Below, piece after piece: positions 45,514 through 56,935 of a DNA stretch of 64,000 nt (the first letter of the stretch is position 1; each line of letters begins with the position of its first letter). The notes below the pieces were generated by a model. That model worked only from the letters and a program-made list of their open reading frames with translations. It was not told the DNA's origin and made no database searches. The translations under genes and the position numbers were made by a program. This DNA is from Pseudidiomarina planktonica (GTDB lineage Bacteria > Pseudomonadota > Gammaproteobacteria > Enterobacterales > Alteromonadaceae). The DNA lies in NCBI RefSeq assembly GCF_900177775.1, contig NZ_FXWH01000001.1, positions 992,001 through 1,056,000 on the forward strand. The letters run 5' to 3'.

Positions 45514-46161
45514 ATGGCAACAGCAAAAAGATTAGTCTGGCCAATGGCCGTATTTATGGTCGCCGGTTCTACCTTGGTAAGTTTAAGTGCCGCCGCAGCA
45601 GAGCGCGAGAAAGTGATTACTGCGGAATATGATGTGACGAGCGAAGTTCGTTTGTCGGTTGAATCTGGTGTCGGCAGCATAGAGTTTGTGCGGGGCGATA
45701 GTGATGTTATTTCCGTTCGCGTAGTTGCTACTGCCGATGACGACTCGGTGTGGAAAGACGGTGACGTTGAAGCAACTGAATTATCAGCGCGCCAGAATGG
45801 TGACTCACTTAGCCTGGAAGTTGAGCATGAGGATAACATTGAATTGCGCTGGACTATTCATATGCCGCGCGTAAGTACGCTGCACGCCGATTTAGGTGTA
45901 GGGGAAGTGAGTGGTGAAATCTGGACTACTGACGCCAGTATTGATGTTGGCGTAGGTGCTATTGAAATGACACTGTTTGGTACCGACTACGACCGCATTA
46001 CTGCTAACGCAGGTATTGGTGAAACTAGTATTCGCAATGCCAATGCCACCACTGAACGTGCGTTTATTGCTTCTGAGTCAGAAGCTCGCGGTAATGGTTC
46101 GGCGCGCATCAGCGGTGATGTTGGTGTGGGTGAAGTGTCTTTTACAATAGATGCGCGCTAA
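45514..46161 (+). CDS. Secreted protein with glycine-rich beta repeats (DUF4097-like)
   Basis: The 215-residue precursor has a signal peptide (MATAKRLVWPMAVFMVAGST... ending AAAA). The mature region has recurring turns GVGSIEF, LGVGEVSGE, GVGAIEM, GIGETSI and GVGEVSF spaced roughly 20-60 residues apart. These suggest a small right-handed beta-solenoid like the DUF4097 putative-adhesin fold. Function is not known. The AAGAAGG before ATG 45514 is a good ribosome-binding site. It stands alone on the plus strand and converges on rcsF. Confidence 0.65.
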   Translation: MATAKRLVWPMAVFMVAGSTLVSLSAAAAEREKVITAEYDVTSEVRLSVESGVGSIEFVRGDSDVISVRVVATADDDSVWKDGDVEATELSARQNGDSLSLEVEHEDNIELRWTIHMPRVSTLHADLGVGEVSGEIWTTDASIDVGVGAIEMTLFGTDYDRITANAGIGETSIRNANATTERAFIASESEARGNGSARISGDVGVGEVSFTIDAR

Positions 46162-46168
46162 CTCAGGG

Positions 46169-46567
46169 TTAGCGCAACCATTGAACAGCCTGACCAAAGC
46201 ACGTGTAATTGCTGTAGCACACGTGCTCGTTATCGGCAGGAAGCTGATAGCACTGACTTAAAATAATGGCATCCGCCTTAAACTGATAGGCTTGAGCGCG
46301 CATTTGATTGCGCGCTTCGCTTGCCGAAGCCGGCGGATCCTGGCGAGAACGCTGACAACTGTCGCCGGTAACTATGCTGATGACTTTATAAGGCTGTGCT
46401 ACCGTTTCACCACGCTCGATCACGTCCATGCTACGACTGCCAAAATAGTTGCGAATATTCTCACTATCGAGATTGCTTTCGTAACCCATATTTTGACTGC
46501 TGCAGCCGGCAAGGCTTATTAATAGACCAACCGCAATCAGCCTCTGTACAACGACAGTTAAAGTCAT
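46169..46567 (-). CDS. rcsF: RcsF-like outer-membrane stress-sensor lipoprotein
   Basis: The 132-residue precursor has a lipoprotein signal (VVVQRLIAVGLLISLAGC, Cys22). The mature domain matches RcsF: VTGDSCQRSRQDPPAS, then ARNQMRAQAYQFKADAIILSQC, with four cysteines (SCQ, SQC, VCY, TCF) in the order that forms two disulfides in E. coli RcsF. RcsF senses envelope damage and signals to the Rcs phosphorelay. No rcsB, rcsC, rcsD or igaA gene is in this window, so the partner is unknown. It lies 20 bases downstream of the H-NS gene on the same strand. Confidence 0.8.
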   Translation of the reverse strand: MTLTVVVQRLIAVGLLISLAGCSSQNMGYESNLDSENIRNYFGSRSMDVIERGETVAQPYKVISIVTGDSCQRSRQDPPASASEARNQMRAQAYQFKADAIILSQCYQLPADNEHVCYSNYTCFGQAVQWLR

Positions 46568-46587
46568 GCTCTGTGTTTACCCTTTTA

Positions 46588-47001
46588 TTATTTGATCAGG
46601 TAGGTAGCCAGATTATGCCCTTTGGCGAGGGCATCTTTCAATGCATTTGGCATACGACCTTGACCAGTCCAGGTGACGCGTTCTCCATTTGCATCGACAA
46701 TAGCATACTTAGGTGGTTTCGGGGCACGTTTGGTGCCCGTTTTGCGCTTGGTTGCAGGCACGCCTTCTTGTTCAACAAAGTCTGCAATATCAACACCAGC
46801 AGCTTCCATAGCTTGTTTTATTTCGGCAATTTTTTTACTTTTTTCAGCTTCCGCGCGACGCAACTCAGCTTCTTCGGCTTCACGATCGGTAATAACCTTT
46901 TCTAACTTAGCTTGAACGTCACGTAATTCATCTAGCGAAAGTTCTTTAACGGATGCTTTTAAACGGCGGGCGTGAGTCAGAATTGCAGTAAAGTCACTCA
47001 T
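46588..47001 (-). CDS. hns: H-NS family nucleoid-associated protein
   Basis: H-NS proteins bind AT-rich DNA and silence acquired genes. The product from ATG complementary to 46999-47001 (MSDFTAILTHARRLKASVK) is 137 residues. The N-terminal 75 residues are a charged coiled coil for oligomerisation. The linker is basic, and the C-terminal DNA-binding domain reads KYAIVDANGERVTWTGQGRMP, with the TWTGQGR loop. AAGGAAAAG precedes the start; an in-frame codon at 47028 is less likely. It could silence the AT-rich AbiE pair in this window, which is inference. Confidence 0.93.
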   Translation of the reverse strand: MSDFTAILTHARRLKASVKELSLDELRDVQAKLEKVITDREAEEAELRRAEAEKSKKIAEIKQAMEAAGVDIADFVEQEGVPATKRKTGTKRAPKPPKYAIVDANGERVTWTGQGRMPNALKDALAKGHNLATYLIK

Positions 47002-47037
47002 ATTCTTTTCCTTTATAATTTTCGACAATCGATAGGC

Positions 47038-47112
47038 TTAATAAACGTTTAAAACACAATTTTAGTTTAGTTAATTATATTTTTTTAAATAGTACTTTAA
47101 TAAACGCTTAAA
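47038..47112. repeat. Duplicated 16-base box upstream of hns
   Basis: TTAATAAACGTTTAAA (47038-47053) and TTAATAAACGCTTAAA (47097-47112) differ at one position and start 59 bases apart. The first contains the perfect palindrome TAAACGTTTA. They flank the predicted hns -10 box and look like a pair of protein-binding sites. Confidence 0.6.
47074..47102 (-). promoter_or_regulatory. Candidate hns promoter
   Basis: On the minus strand a consensus TATAAT lies at the complement of 47074-47079, and a poor -35 (TATTAA, complement of 47097-47102) is 17 bases upstream. The -35 overlaps the distal copy of the duplicated box, so a protein bound there would affect polymerase access. Confidence 0.45.
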
Positions 47113-47156
47113 TATAAGTCAGTCGTTTGTCTTAAATTTGTCGAAGATATCTCGCA

Positions 47157-47190
47157 CAAATAAAAAGGCAGCCGAAGCTACCTTTTATTT
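47157..47190 (-). terminator. Rho-independent terminator after the ETF-QO gene
   Basis: On the minus strand a 10-base stem AAAAGGTAGC / GCTGCCTTTT (complement of 47177-47186 and 47163-47172, one G-U pair) closes a TTCG tetraloop and runs into TTTTTATTT. On the plus strand one C-A mismatch weakens it. It lies 29 bases past the ETF-QO stop codon. Confidence 0.8.
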
Positions 47191-47214
47191 TTATTTGTTA
47201 CATATTTTCAAACT

Positions 47215-48867
47215 TTACATATTAGGGTAAGTGGGGCCGCCACCACCTTCTGGAGTTACCCAGGTAATATTCTGTTGCGGATCTTTAATATCGCAGGTTT
47301 TACAGTGAATACAGTTCTGCGCATTTATTTGGAATACCGACTCACCTTTATCGTTTTCTACTACCTCGTACACACCGGCAGGGCAGTAACGTTGCGCGGG
47401 TTCAGCGTACTTGGGTAAATTAACCTGAATAGGAATACTCTTATCCGCTAGTTTTAAGTGACAAGGTTGGTCTTCCTCGTGGTTGGTATTCGATAAATAA
47501 ACCGACGACGAACGATCAAACATTAATTTATTATCAGGTTTCGGATAATCAATTTTCTTCGCATCTTTTACGGTTACCAATTGCGAATGGTCGGGTTCCC
47601 AATCTTTGAATGTAAAAGGTAATTTACCGCCAAAGAAGTTTTGATCCAGAGTATTATAAACGCCACCCCAGAATGTCCCGAATTTATGAACGGCCGGTCC
47701 AAAATTGCGTGAGCCGTAAAGTTCTTTATATATCCAGGAAGATTTGAAGGCTTCTGTATATTCATTTAATTCGGTATTAGCCGATTCATTTTTTAAGGCA
47801 TCAAACAGAACTTCAGCGGCAATCATTCCCGATTTCATGGCGGTATGATTACCCTTTATTTTGGCAAAGTTCAGAGTTCCGGCTTCACAACCAACTAATA
47901 AGCCACCGGGGAACGTCATTTTAGGCAGCGAGTGGAAACCACCTTTGGTAATAACGCGTGCACCATAGCTAACGCGTTTGCTTCCGGCTAATACTTTGGC
48001 TATTTCCGGGTGAGTTTTATAGCGCTGAAATTCAGCAAATGGGTTCAAATGTGGGTTTTGATAATTCAGGTCAACAATTAAGCCAACGTACACCTGACCG
48101 TCTTCGGCATGGTACAGGTAACCGCCACCAGAGGCTTCGTCATCTAATGGCCAGCCCGCGGAGTGAACGACTTTACCCGGTTCATGCTGGTCGGCCGGAA
48201 CATCCCAGATTTCTTTAAAACCAAGGGCGTAGTGTTGTGGCGTAGCGTCTTTATCTAACTCAAACTTACTAATGAGTTGCTTGCCTAAATGCCCGCGCGC
48301 GCCTTCAGCAAAAATAGTGTATTTGGCACGTAGTTCCATGCCGGGTTCAAAGCTGCCTTTTTGCTCGCCATCGGCGGCAACACCCATGTCACCGGTAATC
48401 ACACCGCCGACACTGCCATCTTCTTTATAAATAATGTCTGCGGCCGGGAAGCCGGGAAATATTTCTACGCCAAGCTGTTCTGCTTGTTCTGCCAGCCACC
48501 GGCAAACGTTGCCCATGCTAACAATGTAGTTGCCGTTGTTATGAAAGGTTTTCGGTGTGGCTATTCCCGGCAGGCGTGTAGCCTTTTCGGCGTTATTGAA
48601 GAGAAATATGTCGTCACCGGTAACTTCGGTATTTAACGGCGCACCAAGCTCTTTCCATTTTGGAAATAGTTCATTTAATGCTCGCGGTTCAAATACCGCA
48701 CCCGATAAAATATGAGCACCAACTTCAGAGCCTTTCTCGACCACGCAAATCATTAACTCTTGCTCGTTGTCTTTAGCCAACTGGCCTAATCGACAGGCAG
48801 TGGCGAGGCCGGCAGGGCCTGCACCCACAATAACGACGTCAAATTCCATACTTTCGCGTTGCATCAT
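47215..48867 (-). CDS. Electron-transfer flavoprotein-ubiquinone oxidoreductase
   Basis: ETF-QO passes electrons from reduced electron-transfer flavoprotein to ubiquinone, linking acyl-CoA dehydrogenases to respiration. The 550-residue enzyme has an N-terminal FAD site VVIVGAGPAGLATACRL near 9-25, a ubiquinone-binding middle region, and a C-terminal 4Fe-4S domain with CPAGVYEV and NCIHCKTCDIKDP near 500-530. Two adjacent ATG codons (complement of 48865-48867 and 48862-48864) follow AGGAG. It lies 21 bases downstream of the GGDEF-EAL gene and serves the FadE and LiuA reactions encoded in this window. Confidence 0.94.
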   Translation of the reverse strand: MMQRESMEFDVVIVGAGPAGLATACRLGQLAKDNEQELMICVVEKGSEVGAHILSGAVFEPRALNELFPKWKELGAPLNTEVTGDDIFLFNNAEKATRLPGIATPKTFHNNGNYIVSMGNVCRWLAEQAEQLGVEIFPGFPAADIIYKEDGSVGGVITGDMGVAADGEQKGSFEPGMELRAKYTIFAEGARGHLGKQLISKFELDKDATPQHYALGFKEIWDVPADQHEPGKVVHSAGWPLDDEASGGGYLYHAEDGQVYVGLIVDLNYQNPHLNPFAEFQRYKTHPEIAKVLAGSKRVSYGARVITKGGFHSLPKMTFPGGLLVGCEAGTLNFAKIKGNHTAMKSGMIAAEVLFDALKNESANTELNEYTEAFKSSWIYKELYGSRNFGPAVHKFGTFWGGVYNTLDQNFFGGKLPFTFKDWEPDHSQLVTVKDAKKIDYPKPDNKLMFDRSSSVYLSNTNHEEDQPCHLKLADKSIPIQVNLPKYAEPAQRYCPAGVYEVVENDKGESVFQINAQNCIHCKTCDIKDPQQNITWVTPEGGGGPTYPNM

Positions 48868-48888
48868 CTGCTCCTACTGCTAATTTTA

Positions 48889-51156
48889 TCAGGCGATTTG
48901 AATAGGTATCAGCCCTTGATACTGCTCGAGTAAGCGTGTGATTTCTTCTGCAGGCAGAGGGCGGCTGAATAAAAATCCCTGGCCAATATTACAGTCGCGC
49001 TCGAGCAGGAAGTCTACTTGCTCTTCGGTTTCAATACCTTCGGCAACTATATTGATATCAAGGTTTTTCGCCAGATTAATAATGGTTTGAGTAATAGTCG
49101 CATCGTCTTTGTCACCAGGAAGATCCTGAATAAACGAGCGATCAATTTTTAGTGAGGTAACCGGGAAGTTCTTCAAATAAGCCAATGATGAGTAGCCCAC
49201 GCCAAAGTCATCAATGGCCAGCGAAATACCGTGCTCACGAATAGAGTGCATAAAGTTGGTATGCGACTGAATGTTCTCAATAAATACTTGTTCGGTAAGC
49301 TCCAGCTCCAGGCGATTAGCCGGAACTTTGGCACGGCGAATAGCGTCCAGTACGTTATCGACCAGGTCCGGCGAGTGTAATTGCTTACCGGAAACGTTAA
49401 TAGCCATGGTTAAATCAGTGAAACCAAGCTCACGCCACTCGTGCAATTGCGCTAAGGCACTGCGCATCACGAAATCTGAAATAGGCATAATCAGACCGGT
49501 ATCTTCGGCAATTGGAATAAATTGATCCGGGCCTATCAAGGTGCCGTCGTCTTCAATCCAACGTACCAGCGCTTCCATACCAATAATGCGGCGACTGTTA
49601 AAATCAATTTTCGGCTGGTAATACACCACGAGTTTTTCTTGTTCAATGGCGTGGCGTAACCGCTTCAACATTTCCAATTTTTCGGTTAAGTCGTGATGCA
49701 AGTCTTTGGTATAAATGCGGAAAGTGTTACGGCCATTCTCTTTGGCGCGATACAAGGCAGTATCAGCATTACGTATCAGCGTTTCGGCGCTGAAGCCTGC
49801 GTCATTGGCATAAGCAATACCAATGGAACCTGAGATAAATATTTCGTAGGCATCAACAAAGAAGTGAGTGTCGAGCGCTATCAGTAATTGGTTGGCTAAC
49901 CCTTCAACCGCTTCGCGATCTTCCATATGCGGAATAGCCAGCACAAATTCATCACCACCGGTACGGGCTAAATAACCTTCTTCAGGAATGATTTTACTTA
50001 AGCGGCGAGCCACGCGTTTTAGCAAATCGTCGCCAACTGTGTGACCGAGCGCGTCGTTTACTTCTTTAAATCTGTCTAAGTCTATAAAGAACACAACCAG
50101 TAGCTCGTCGCTGGTGGCTGACTGGGAGCAATACTTTTCTAAGAAGCGCATTAACGCATTACGATTGGCCAAATCAGTTAGGCCATCGTGTTCGGCCAAA
50201 TAGGCCATTTTCTTTTCTACGCGCTCGCGCTCTTCAATTTCGGCATATAAATCAAGGTTAGTATCGGCTAGCTCTTGCGCCCGGAAACGGCTCATTCCCA
50301 GCACATAAAATACAAAGGTCAACAGGCCGGTGGCAACCAGACCAGCAAGCAGGGCGACCACAGGAACACCTGAGCGAAGCTCCGACAGGCGTTGCGTCGT
50401 TGGCCATAGCTCAAGCTTCCAGGCATTTCCGAGTACTTGTAATGAGGTGCTGGTGTTCCAGCTCGCGCGTTGGGTTTGCTCGCCCTGAAACTCGTAAAGT
50501 GTATTACCCTGATCGGTAATGACCAGCTGATAGCCTTCGGTAATATTGGTTCGTACAATGCTATTAAACAGCTGTTGCAGGCTAATAATGCTGCCAAAGA
50601 AGCCAGGTCGTTCGGGATTGTTCACTCGCACGAACATAGCTATATCGGTTTTTTGCTCCGCCAGTGAGCCGGCCGGACCTACCATAGCGTGGCTATTGTC
50701 TTCAGAGTCTAACAGTACAGACACCAGGGGTGACTGATTGAAGGTCGTGTTTAATTTGGAATAGTTGCCTTGTTCAGGCGCTACCAGTTGTACTTGCAAC
50801 TTGGGCGATAACCACACCATGTTGCGAACACTTTGATAGTACAAAGCGATAGTGTCGGTTTCTTTTTTCCAGCGTTGCTCAAGTGGCTTGTCGCTGTTGC
50901 TCCAATCACGGGCTACCCATTCGGCCATAAATACATGAGCGATTAAGTTTTGGCGAACTTCACGCTGAATATTAAAGGCTTCAGTGGCAAGGTTCTGACG
51001 TATTTGTTGGTCTTCTTCATGTTTTAAAAACAGAAAAAACGCAACAGTGAGCGCCGTTCCTACGATGGCCGCAATAATAGCTTGTCTCGATCCCGAGAGG
51101 TTTCTCATAAGCTTGTTCTGTACCATTGAGTTAGCGCCGCGGTCACAGTGTAACAT
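48889..51156 (-). CDS. Membrane GGDEF-EAL cyclic-di-GMP enzyme
   Basis: The 755-residue protein has an N-terminal membrane segment (AIIAAIVGTALTVAFFLFL), a periplasmic sensor region of about 230 residues (possibly CHASE-like), and a second membrane segment (VVALLAGLVATGLLTFVFYV). A GGDEF domain follows with TGGDEF near residue 400, then an EAL domain with MEALVRW near 529. EAL metal and catalytic motifs ELTEQ, IDDFGVGYSS and AEGIETEEQ appear intact. The usual I-site RxxD before GGDEF is absent. Both synthesis and hydrolysis of c-di-GMP are possible. Later in-frame ATG codons at 51126 and 51108 are alternative starts. Confidence 0.88.
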   Translation of the reverse strand: MLHCDRGANSMVQNKLMRNLSGSRQAIIAAIVGTALTVAFFLFLKHEEDQQIRQNLATEAFNIQREVRQNLIAHVFMAEWVARDWSNSDKPLEQRWKKETDTIALYYQSVRNMVWLSPKLQVQLVAPEQGNYSKLNTTFNQSPLVSVLLDSEDNSHAMVGPAGSLAEQKTDIAMFVRVNNPERPGFFGSIISLQQLFNSIVRTNITEGYQLVITDQGNTLYEFQGEQTQRASWNTSTSLQVLGNAWKLELWPTTQRLSELRSGVPVVALLAGLVATGLLTFVFYVLGMSRFRAQELADTNLDLYAEIEERERVEKKMAYLAEHDGLTDLANRNALMRFLEKYCSQSATSDELLVVFFIDLDRFKEVNDALGHTVGDDLLKRVARRLSKIIPEEGYLARTGGDEFVLAIPHMEDREAVEGLANQLLIALDTHFFVDAYEIFISGSIGIAYANDAGFSAETLIRNADTALYRAKENGRNTFRIYTKDLHHDLTEKLEMLKRLRHAIEQEKLVVYYQPKIDFNSRRIIGMEALVRWIEDDGTLIGPDQFIPIAEDTGLIMPISDFVMRSALAQLHEWRELGFTDLTMAINVSGKQLHSPDLVDNVLDAIRRAKVPANRLELELTEQVFIENIQSHTNFMHSIREHGISLAIDDFGVGYSSLAYLKNFPVTSLKIDRSFIQDLPGDKDDATITQTIINLAKNLDINIVAEGIETEEQVDFLLERDCNIGQGFLFSRPLPAEEITRLLEQYQGLIPIQIA

Positions 51157-51207
51157 CAGCGCTGAATTTTATAATTATTATATGGGAACCATAATTACCG
51201 ATTCATC

Positions 51208-51236
51208 CCAGTGGTGCAAGGGTTTCGCACCACTGG
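51208..51236. other. Perfect hairpin between the liu operon and the GGDEF-EAL gene
   Basis: CCAGTGGTGC (51208-51217) and GCACCACTGG (51227-51236) form a perfect 10-base stem with a 9-base loop. It lies 31 bases past the acetoacetyl-CoA synthetase stop codon. There is no T run, so it may help a Rho-dependent terminator or protect the 3' end of the liu mRNA. Confidence 0.45.
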
Positions 51237-51266
51237 AACAGATAAAATCGGCAAAAAACTGCATTG

Positions 51267-53219
<1,953 letters not shown>

Positions 53220-53226
53220 GAACGCG

Positions 53227-54138
53227 CTATCCTGTTGTTTGCTGCTTAGCTAATTCCGCCAGTGCTACTTGTGAGCGCGGGGAATGCTGTAAATGTTCAC
53301 AAATGGCTGCACCAGCTTGTACTAAGGCATCCAAATTCACGCCGGTTTCTATGCCCATGCCTTGTAGCATGTAGAGCACGTCTTCGCTGGCCACATTACC
53401 ACTGGCACCTTTGGCGTACGGGCAACCGCCCAAGCCAGCTACGGCACTATCAATGGTGGCTACGCCCAGCGGTAAGCAACTGGCGATGTTGGCGAGTGCC
53501 TGACCGTAGGTATTGTGAAAGTGTAAGGCGAGCTGTTCTATAGGAACCTGATCGGCAACATCGCTGAGCATGCGCTGTGCATGCAGCGGTGTGCCAACGC
53601 CAATAGTGTCGCCCAGCGACACTTCATAACAGCCCATTTCGTGAAGCTTGCGCGCCACAAAGACCACATCTTCCAGTGGTACTTCGCCTTGGTAAGGGCA
53701 ACCTAGCACGCAGGATACATAGCCACGAACCTGAATGTTACGGGCTTTGGCTGCTTCCAGCACTGGTGCGAAACGGTCCAGGCTTTCGGCAATGCTGCAA
53801 TTGATATTGCGCTGGCTAAACGCCTCGGAGGCTGCACCAAATATAGCTACTTCGTCAGCACCGGCAGCCATAGCTGCTTCGAAGCCTTTTAAGTTGGGTG
53901 TTAAGGCGGCATAGGTAATACCCGACTGGCGCTGAATGCCTGCAAATACCTCACCACTGGCCGCCATTTGCGGAACCCACTTGGGGCTCACAAAGGCGCC
54001 GGTTTCGATATAGTCCAAGCCGCTGTTACTGAGTGCATCGACTAAGGCAATTTTGGCGGCCAAAGGCACCGCTTGCTCGTTCTGCAAGCCGTCGCGAGGG
54101 CCTACCTCAACAATTTTAACGCGTTCGGGTAATGCCAT
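53227..54138 (-). CDS. liuE: Hydroxymethylglutaryl-CoA lyase
   Basis: LiuE splits HMG-CoA into acetyl-CoA and acetoacetate, the last step of leucine degradation. The 303-residue TIM-barrel protein has [11 protein letters not shown] near residue 11 (metal site) and the HMG-CoA lyase signature [19 protein letters not shown] (about 230-250) with the catalytic Cys. The start codon shares a base with the liuD stop. The only alternative, a citramalate-type lyase, is unlikely given this operon. Confidence 0.95.
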   Translation of the reverse strand: MALPERVKIVEVGPRDGLQNEQAVPLAAKIALVDALSNSGLDYIETGAFVSPKWVPQMAASGEVFAGIQRQSGITYAALTPNLKGFEAAMAAGADEVAIFGAASEAFSQRNINCSIAESLDRFAPVLEAAKARNIQVRGYVSCVLGCPYQGEVPLEDVVFVARKLHEMGCYEVSLGDTIGVGTPLHAQRMLSDVADQVPIEQLALHFHNTYGQALANIASCLPLGVATIDSAVAGLGGCPYAKGASGNVASEDVLYMLQGMGIETGVNLDALVQAGAAICEHLQHSPRSQVALAELAKQQTTG

Positions 54139-56135
54139 TATGCCTCCGCTTCTTCGGCCGCCACTATGGTTAATAGCTCGGCGCCGTCGCTAACCAAATC
54201 ACCGGCACTGTAATAAGTGTCAGTAACTTCACCAGCGTGTGGTGCGCGAATGGTGTATTCCATTTTCATGGCTTCCATAATCAACACCGCCTGATCCTTT
54301 TCAACGTTGTCGCCTGACTTCACCAATACTTCAATTACAGTACCGTTCATAGGTGCGGTAAGGCTACCCTGCGCGGTGTCTTCGTTCAATGTATCGGCAA
54401 TGCGCTCGCGCTGGAAGTTAAGCGTGGCGTGCTGATCGAATAAGCTTACGCTATGACTGTCAACATGAGCGAACAGCTTACGCTGGGCACCGTTACGGGT
54501 TACCGTTAATTGATCATCATGGCTGCTAACCTGCCAGTGGTACTCAGTGTCGTCACGTTGCTCAATCCAGATACCCGGTTGAGTGGCACTGTGCTGGTAA
54601 AAAGTGACCTGAAACGGCTCATCTGACGTGGTGGTTTGCAAGCTGAACTGGTAGGTAGCCGGCTGGTTTAAACGCAGTGCCGAACCACTTTGCCAGGGGT
54701 TGCTTGATGCTGGCTTCTGCAAACCAGCAATAATAGCCAGTGCAGCAACCGCGGCGTCATCGGCCTGGGCCGCACCTTGGTCAGCAAACAGGGTGTCTTC
54801 ATGGTGTTCAATAAACTGCGTGCTTAGTTCCGCTTGCTGGAACTGGGGATGGCGACAAATGCGACGCAGGAAATCAATGTTCGTACGCAAACCAGCAATA
54901 CGGTAAGCGTCTATGGCGCGGTTAAGACGGCGCAATGCAATAGTGCGGTCTTCACCCCAAACAATCAGTTTGGCAATCATAGGGTCATAAAAGGCGGTTA
55001 CTTCATCACCCTCTAAAACACCGGTGTCGACGCGCACATGCTCACCGGTTTCCGGTGGACGTAAGTGTTTTAGTACACCGGTGCAAGGTAAGAACTCATT
55101 GTCTGGATCTTCCGCATAAATACGGGCTTCAAACGCATGGCCGTGAATTTTTACGTCATTTTGTGCCAGTGGCAGTGGTTCGCCGTCGGCTACACGCAGT
55201 TGCCATTCCACTAAATCCAGACCGGTAATCATTTCGGTAACCGGGTGCTCTACCTGCAGGCGCGTATTCATTTCCATAAAGTAGAAATTGTTGTCGCGAT
55301 CCAGCAGGAACTCCACCGTACCAGCACCAACGTAATCAATGGCCTGGGCGGCACGAACTGCAGCTTCACCCATAGCAACCCGGGTAGCTTCGGTAACCGC
55401 TGGTGCCGGTGCTTCTTCTACTACTTTCTGGTGGCGACGCTGTACTGAGCAATCGCGCTCGGCTAAATACACGGCATTACCGTGCTCGTCAGCGAACACC
55501 TGAATTTCAACGTGACGCGGATGACGAATGAATTTCTCAATCAGCATACGGTCGTTGTTAAACGACGCTTTGGCTTCACGTTTGGCCGAGGCCAGTGCAT
55601 CGTGAAACTCGTTCGCGGCTTCAACAATACGCATGCCTTTACCGCCACCACCGTAGGCTGCTTTCAATAGCACCGGGAAGCCAATTTTTTCGGCTTCTTG
55701 CGCTAAAAACTCAGGGTCTTGGTCAGAGCCGTGGTAGCCAGGCACTAAAGGTACGTCTGCTTCGCCCATAATGGCTTTAGCGGCGCTTTTAGAGCCCATA
55801 GCGGCAATAGCATTTACCGGTGGGCCAACAAAAATAAGGTTGTTGTCGGCACAGGCGTCAGCAAAGGTTTCGTTTTCCGACAAAAAGCCGTAGCCCGGGT
55901 GAATAGCCTGCGCGCCGGTTTGCTTGGCAGCGGCAATAATTTTTTCTATTACCAGGTAGCTTTCGGCACTTGGCGACGCACCAATATAAACCGCTTCATC
56001 GGCCATTTTTACGTGGCGAGCCTGACGGTCAGCATCGGAATAAACAGCAACTGTGGCAATGCCCAGTCGTTGCGCTGTACTAATAATACGGCAGGCGATT
56101 TCGCCCCGATTCGCAATAAGAACTTTATTTAACAT
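54138..56135 (-). CDS. liuD: Methylcrotonyl-CoA carboxylase biotin-containing (alpha) subunit
   Basis: LiuD carboxylates its own biotin and passes CO2 to methylcrotonyl-CoA through LiuB. The 665-residue protein starts [17 protein letters not shown], typical of biotin carboxylases. It has the ATP-grasp glycine loop [13 protein letters not shown] near 160 and [17 protein letters not shown] near 290. Its C-terminal biotinyl domain has [11 protein letters not shown] near 620. It lies three bases after liuC, between the enoyl-CoA hydratase and HMG-CoA lyase genes, which separates it from acetyl- and propionyl-CoA carboxylases. Confidence 0.95.
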   Translation of the reverse strand: MLNKVLIANRGEIACRIISTAQRLGIATVAVYSDADRQARHVKMADEAVYIGASPSAESYLVIEKIIAAAKQTGAQAIHPGYGFLSENETFADACADNNLIFVGPPVNAIAAMGSKSAAKAIMGEADVPLVPGYHGSDQDPEFLAQEAEKIGFPVLLKAAYGGGGKGMRIVEAANEFHDALASAKREAKASFNNDRMLIEKFIRHPRHVEIQVFADEHGNAVYLAERDCSVQRRHQKVVEEAPAPAVTEATRVAMGEAAVRAAQAIDYVGAGTVEFLLDRDNNFYFMEMNTRLQVEHPVTEMITGLDLVEWQLRVADGEPLPLAQNDVKIHGHAFEARIYAEDPDNEFLPCTGVLKHLRPPETGEHVRVDTGVLEGDEVTAFYDPMIAKLIVWGEDRTIALRRLNRAIDAYRIAGLRTNIDFLRRICRHPQFQQAELSTQFIEHHEDTLFADQGAAQADDAAVAALAIIAGLQKPASSNPWQSGSALRLNQPATYQFSLQTTTSDEPFQVTFYQHSATQPGIWIEQRDDTEYHWQVSSHDDQLTVTRNGAQRKLFAHVDSHSVSLFDQHATLNFQRERIADTLNEDTAQGSLTAPMNGTVIEVLVKSGDNVEKDQAVLIMEAMKMEYTIRAPHAGEVTDTYYSAGDLVSDGAELLTIVAAEEAEA

Positions 56136-56138
56136 AGG

Positions 56139-56921
56139 TTAACCCCGGCTCCAGTTGGCGCTGCGCTTTTCTAAAAAAGCAGCCAGGCCTTCTTGTCCTT
56201 CTGCGGACACGCGAATGTCGGCAATGTGTTCAATGGTGGTTTGCCGTACGGTGGCAGTAATGGGCTGTAGTCCCACTTGTGCTATCAATGTTTTACACGC
56301 CTGTAATGCCGCCGGGCCATTCGCCAGAATAGCGTCCAGCAGCGGCGCTAGTGCTTCTTCTAAATCGTCGGCAACTGTGTGAATTAAACCACAGGCTCGT
56401 GCGGTTTCAGCATCAAAACGTTCAGCCGTAAGCATATAACGACGTGCCTGACGTACGCCCATAGCGCGAATAACGTAGGGGCTGATAACGGCCGGAATCA
56501 GGCCAATTTTCACTTCGCTCAGGCAAAAGCTTGCACGTGGTGTGGCCAGGGCTATATCACAGCAGGCAGCAAGCCCCACCGCACCGCCAAAAGCAGCGCC
56601 TTGCACCAGACAAAAAGTCGGTTTACTGAGCTCATCCAAACGTTGCATTAACAGCGAGAGCTGACTGGCATCGGCAACGTTCTCGGCCCGATCTTTCTCG
56701 GCCATCGAACGCATCCAGTTTAAGTCGGCACCAGCAGAAAAGCTTTTGCCGTTGGCCTGCAGCACCAACACGCGGGCGCGCGGATGTTGATCAACCTGAG
56801 CCAGCTTCTGCAGTAACTCGGCAATCATGGCATCGTTAAATGCATTGTGAACGTCGGGGCGATTCATGGTGAGTCGCGCCACGCCGTTCTCGGCAATATC
56901 TAAGGTCGTAAATTCAGTCAC
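56139..56921 (-). CDS. liuC: Methylglutaconyl-CoA hydratase (enoyl-CoA hydratase family)
   Basis: LiuC hydrates 3-methylglutaconyl-CoA to HMG-CoA. The 260-residue crotonase-fold protein has ANGKSFSAGADLNWM near residue 56 (oxyanion-hole segment) and VQGAAFGGAVGLAACCDIALA near 104-125. The family has many substrates; the specific call rests on its position between liuB and liuD. Confidence 0.92.
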   Translation of the reverse strand: MTEFTTLDIAENGVARLTMNRPDVHNAFNDAMIAELLQKLAQVDQHPRARVLVLQANGKSFSAGADLNWMRSMAEKDRAENVADASQLSLLMQRLDELSKPTFCLVQGAAFGGAVGLAACCDIALATPRASFCLSEVKIGLIPAVISPYVIRAMGVRQARRYMLTAERFDAETARACGLIHTVADDLEEALAPLLDAILANGPAALQACKTLIAQVGLQPITATVRQTTIEHIADIRVSAEGQEGLAAFLEKRSANWSRG

Positions 56922-56935
56922 AGCTTTGCTCCTGC

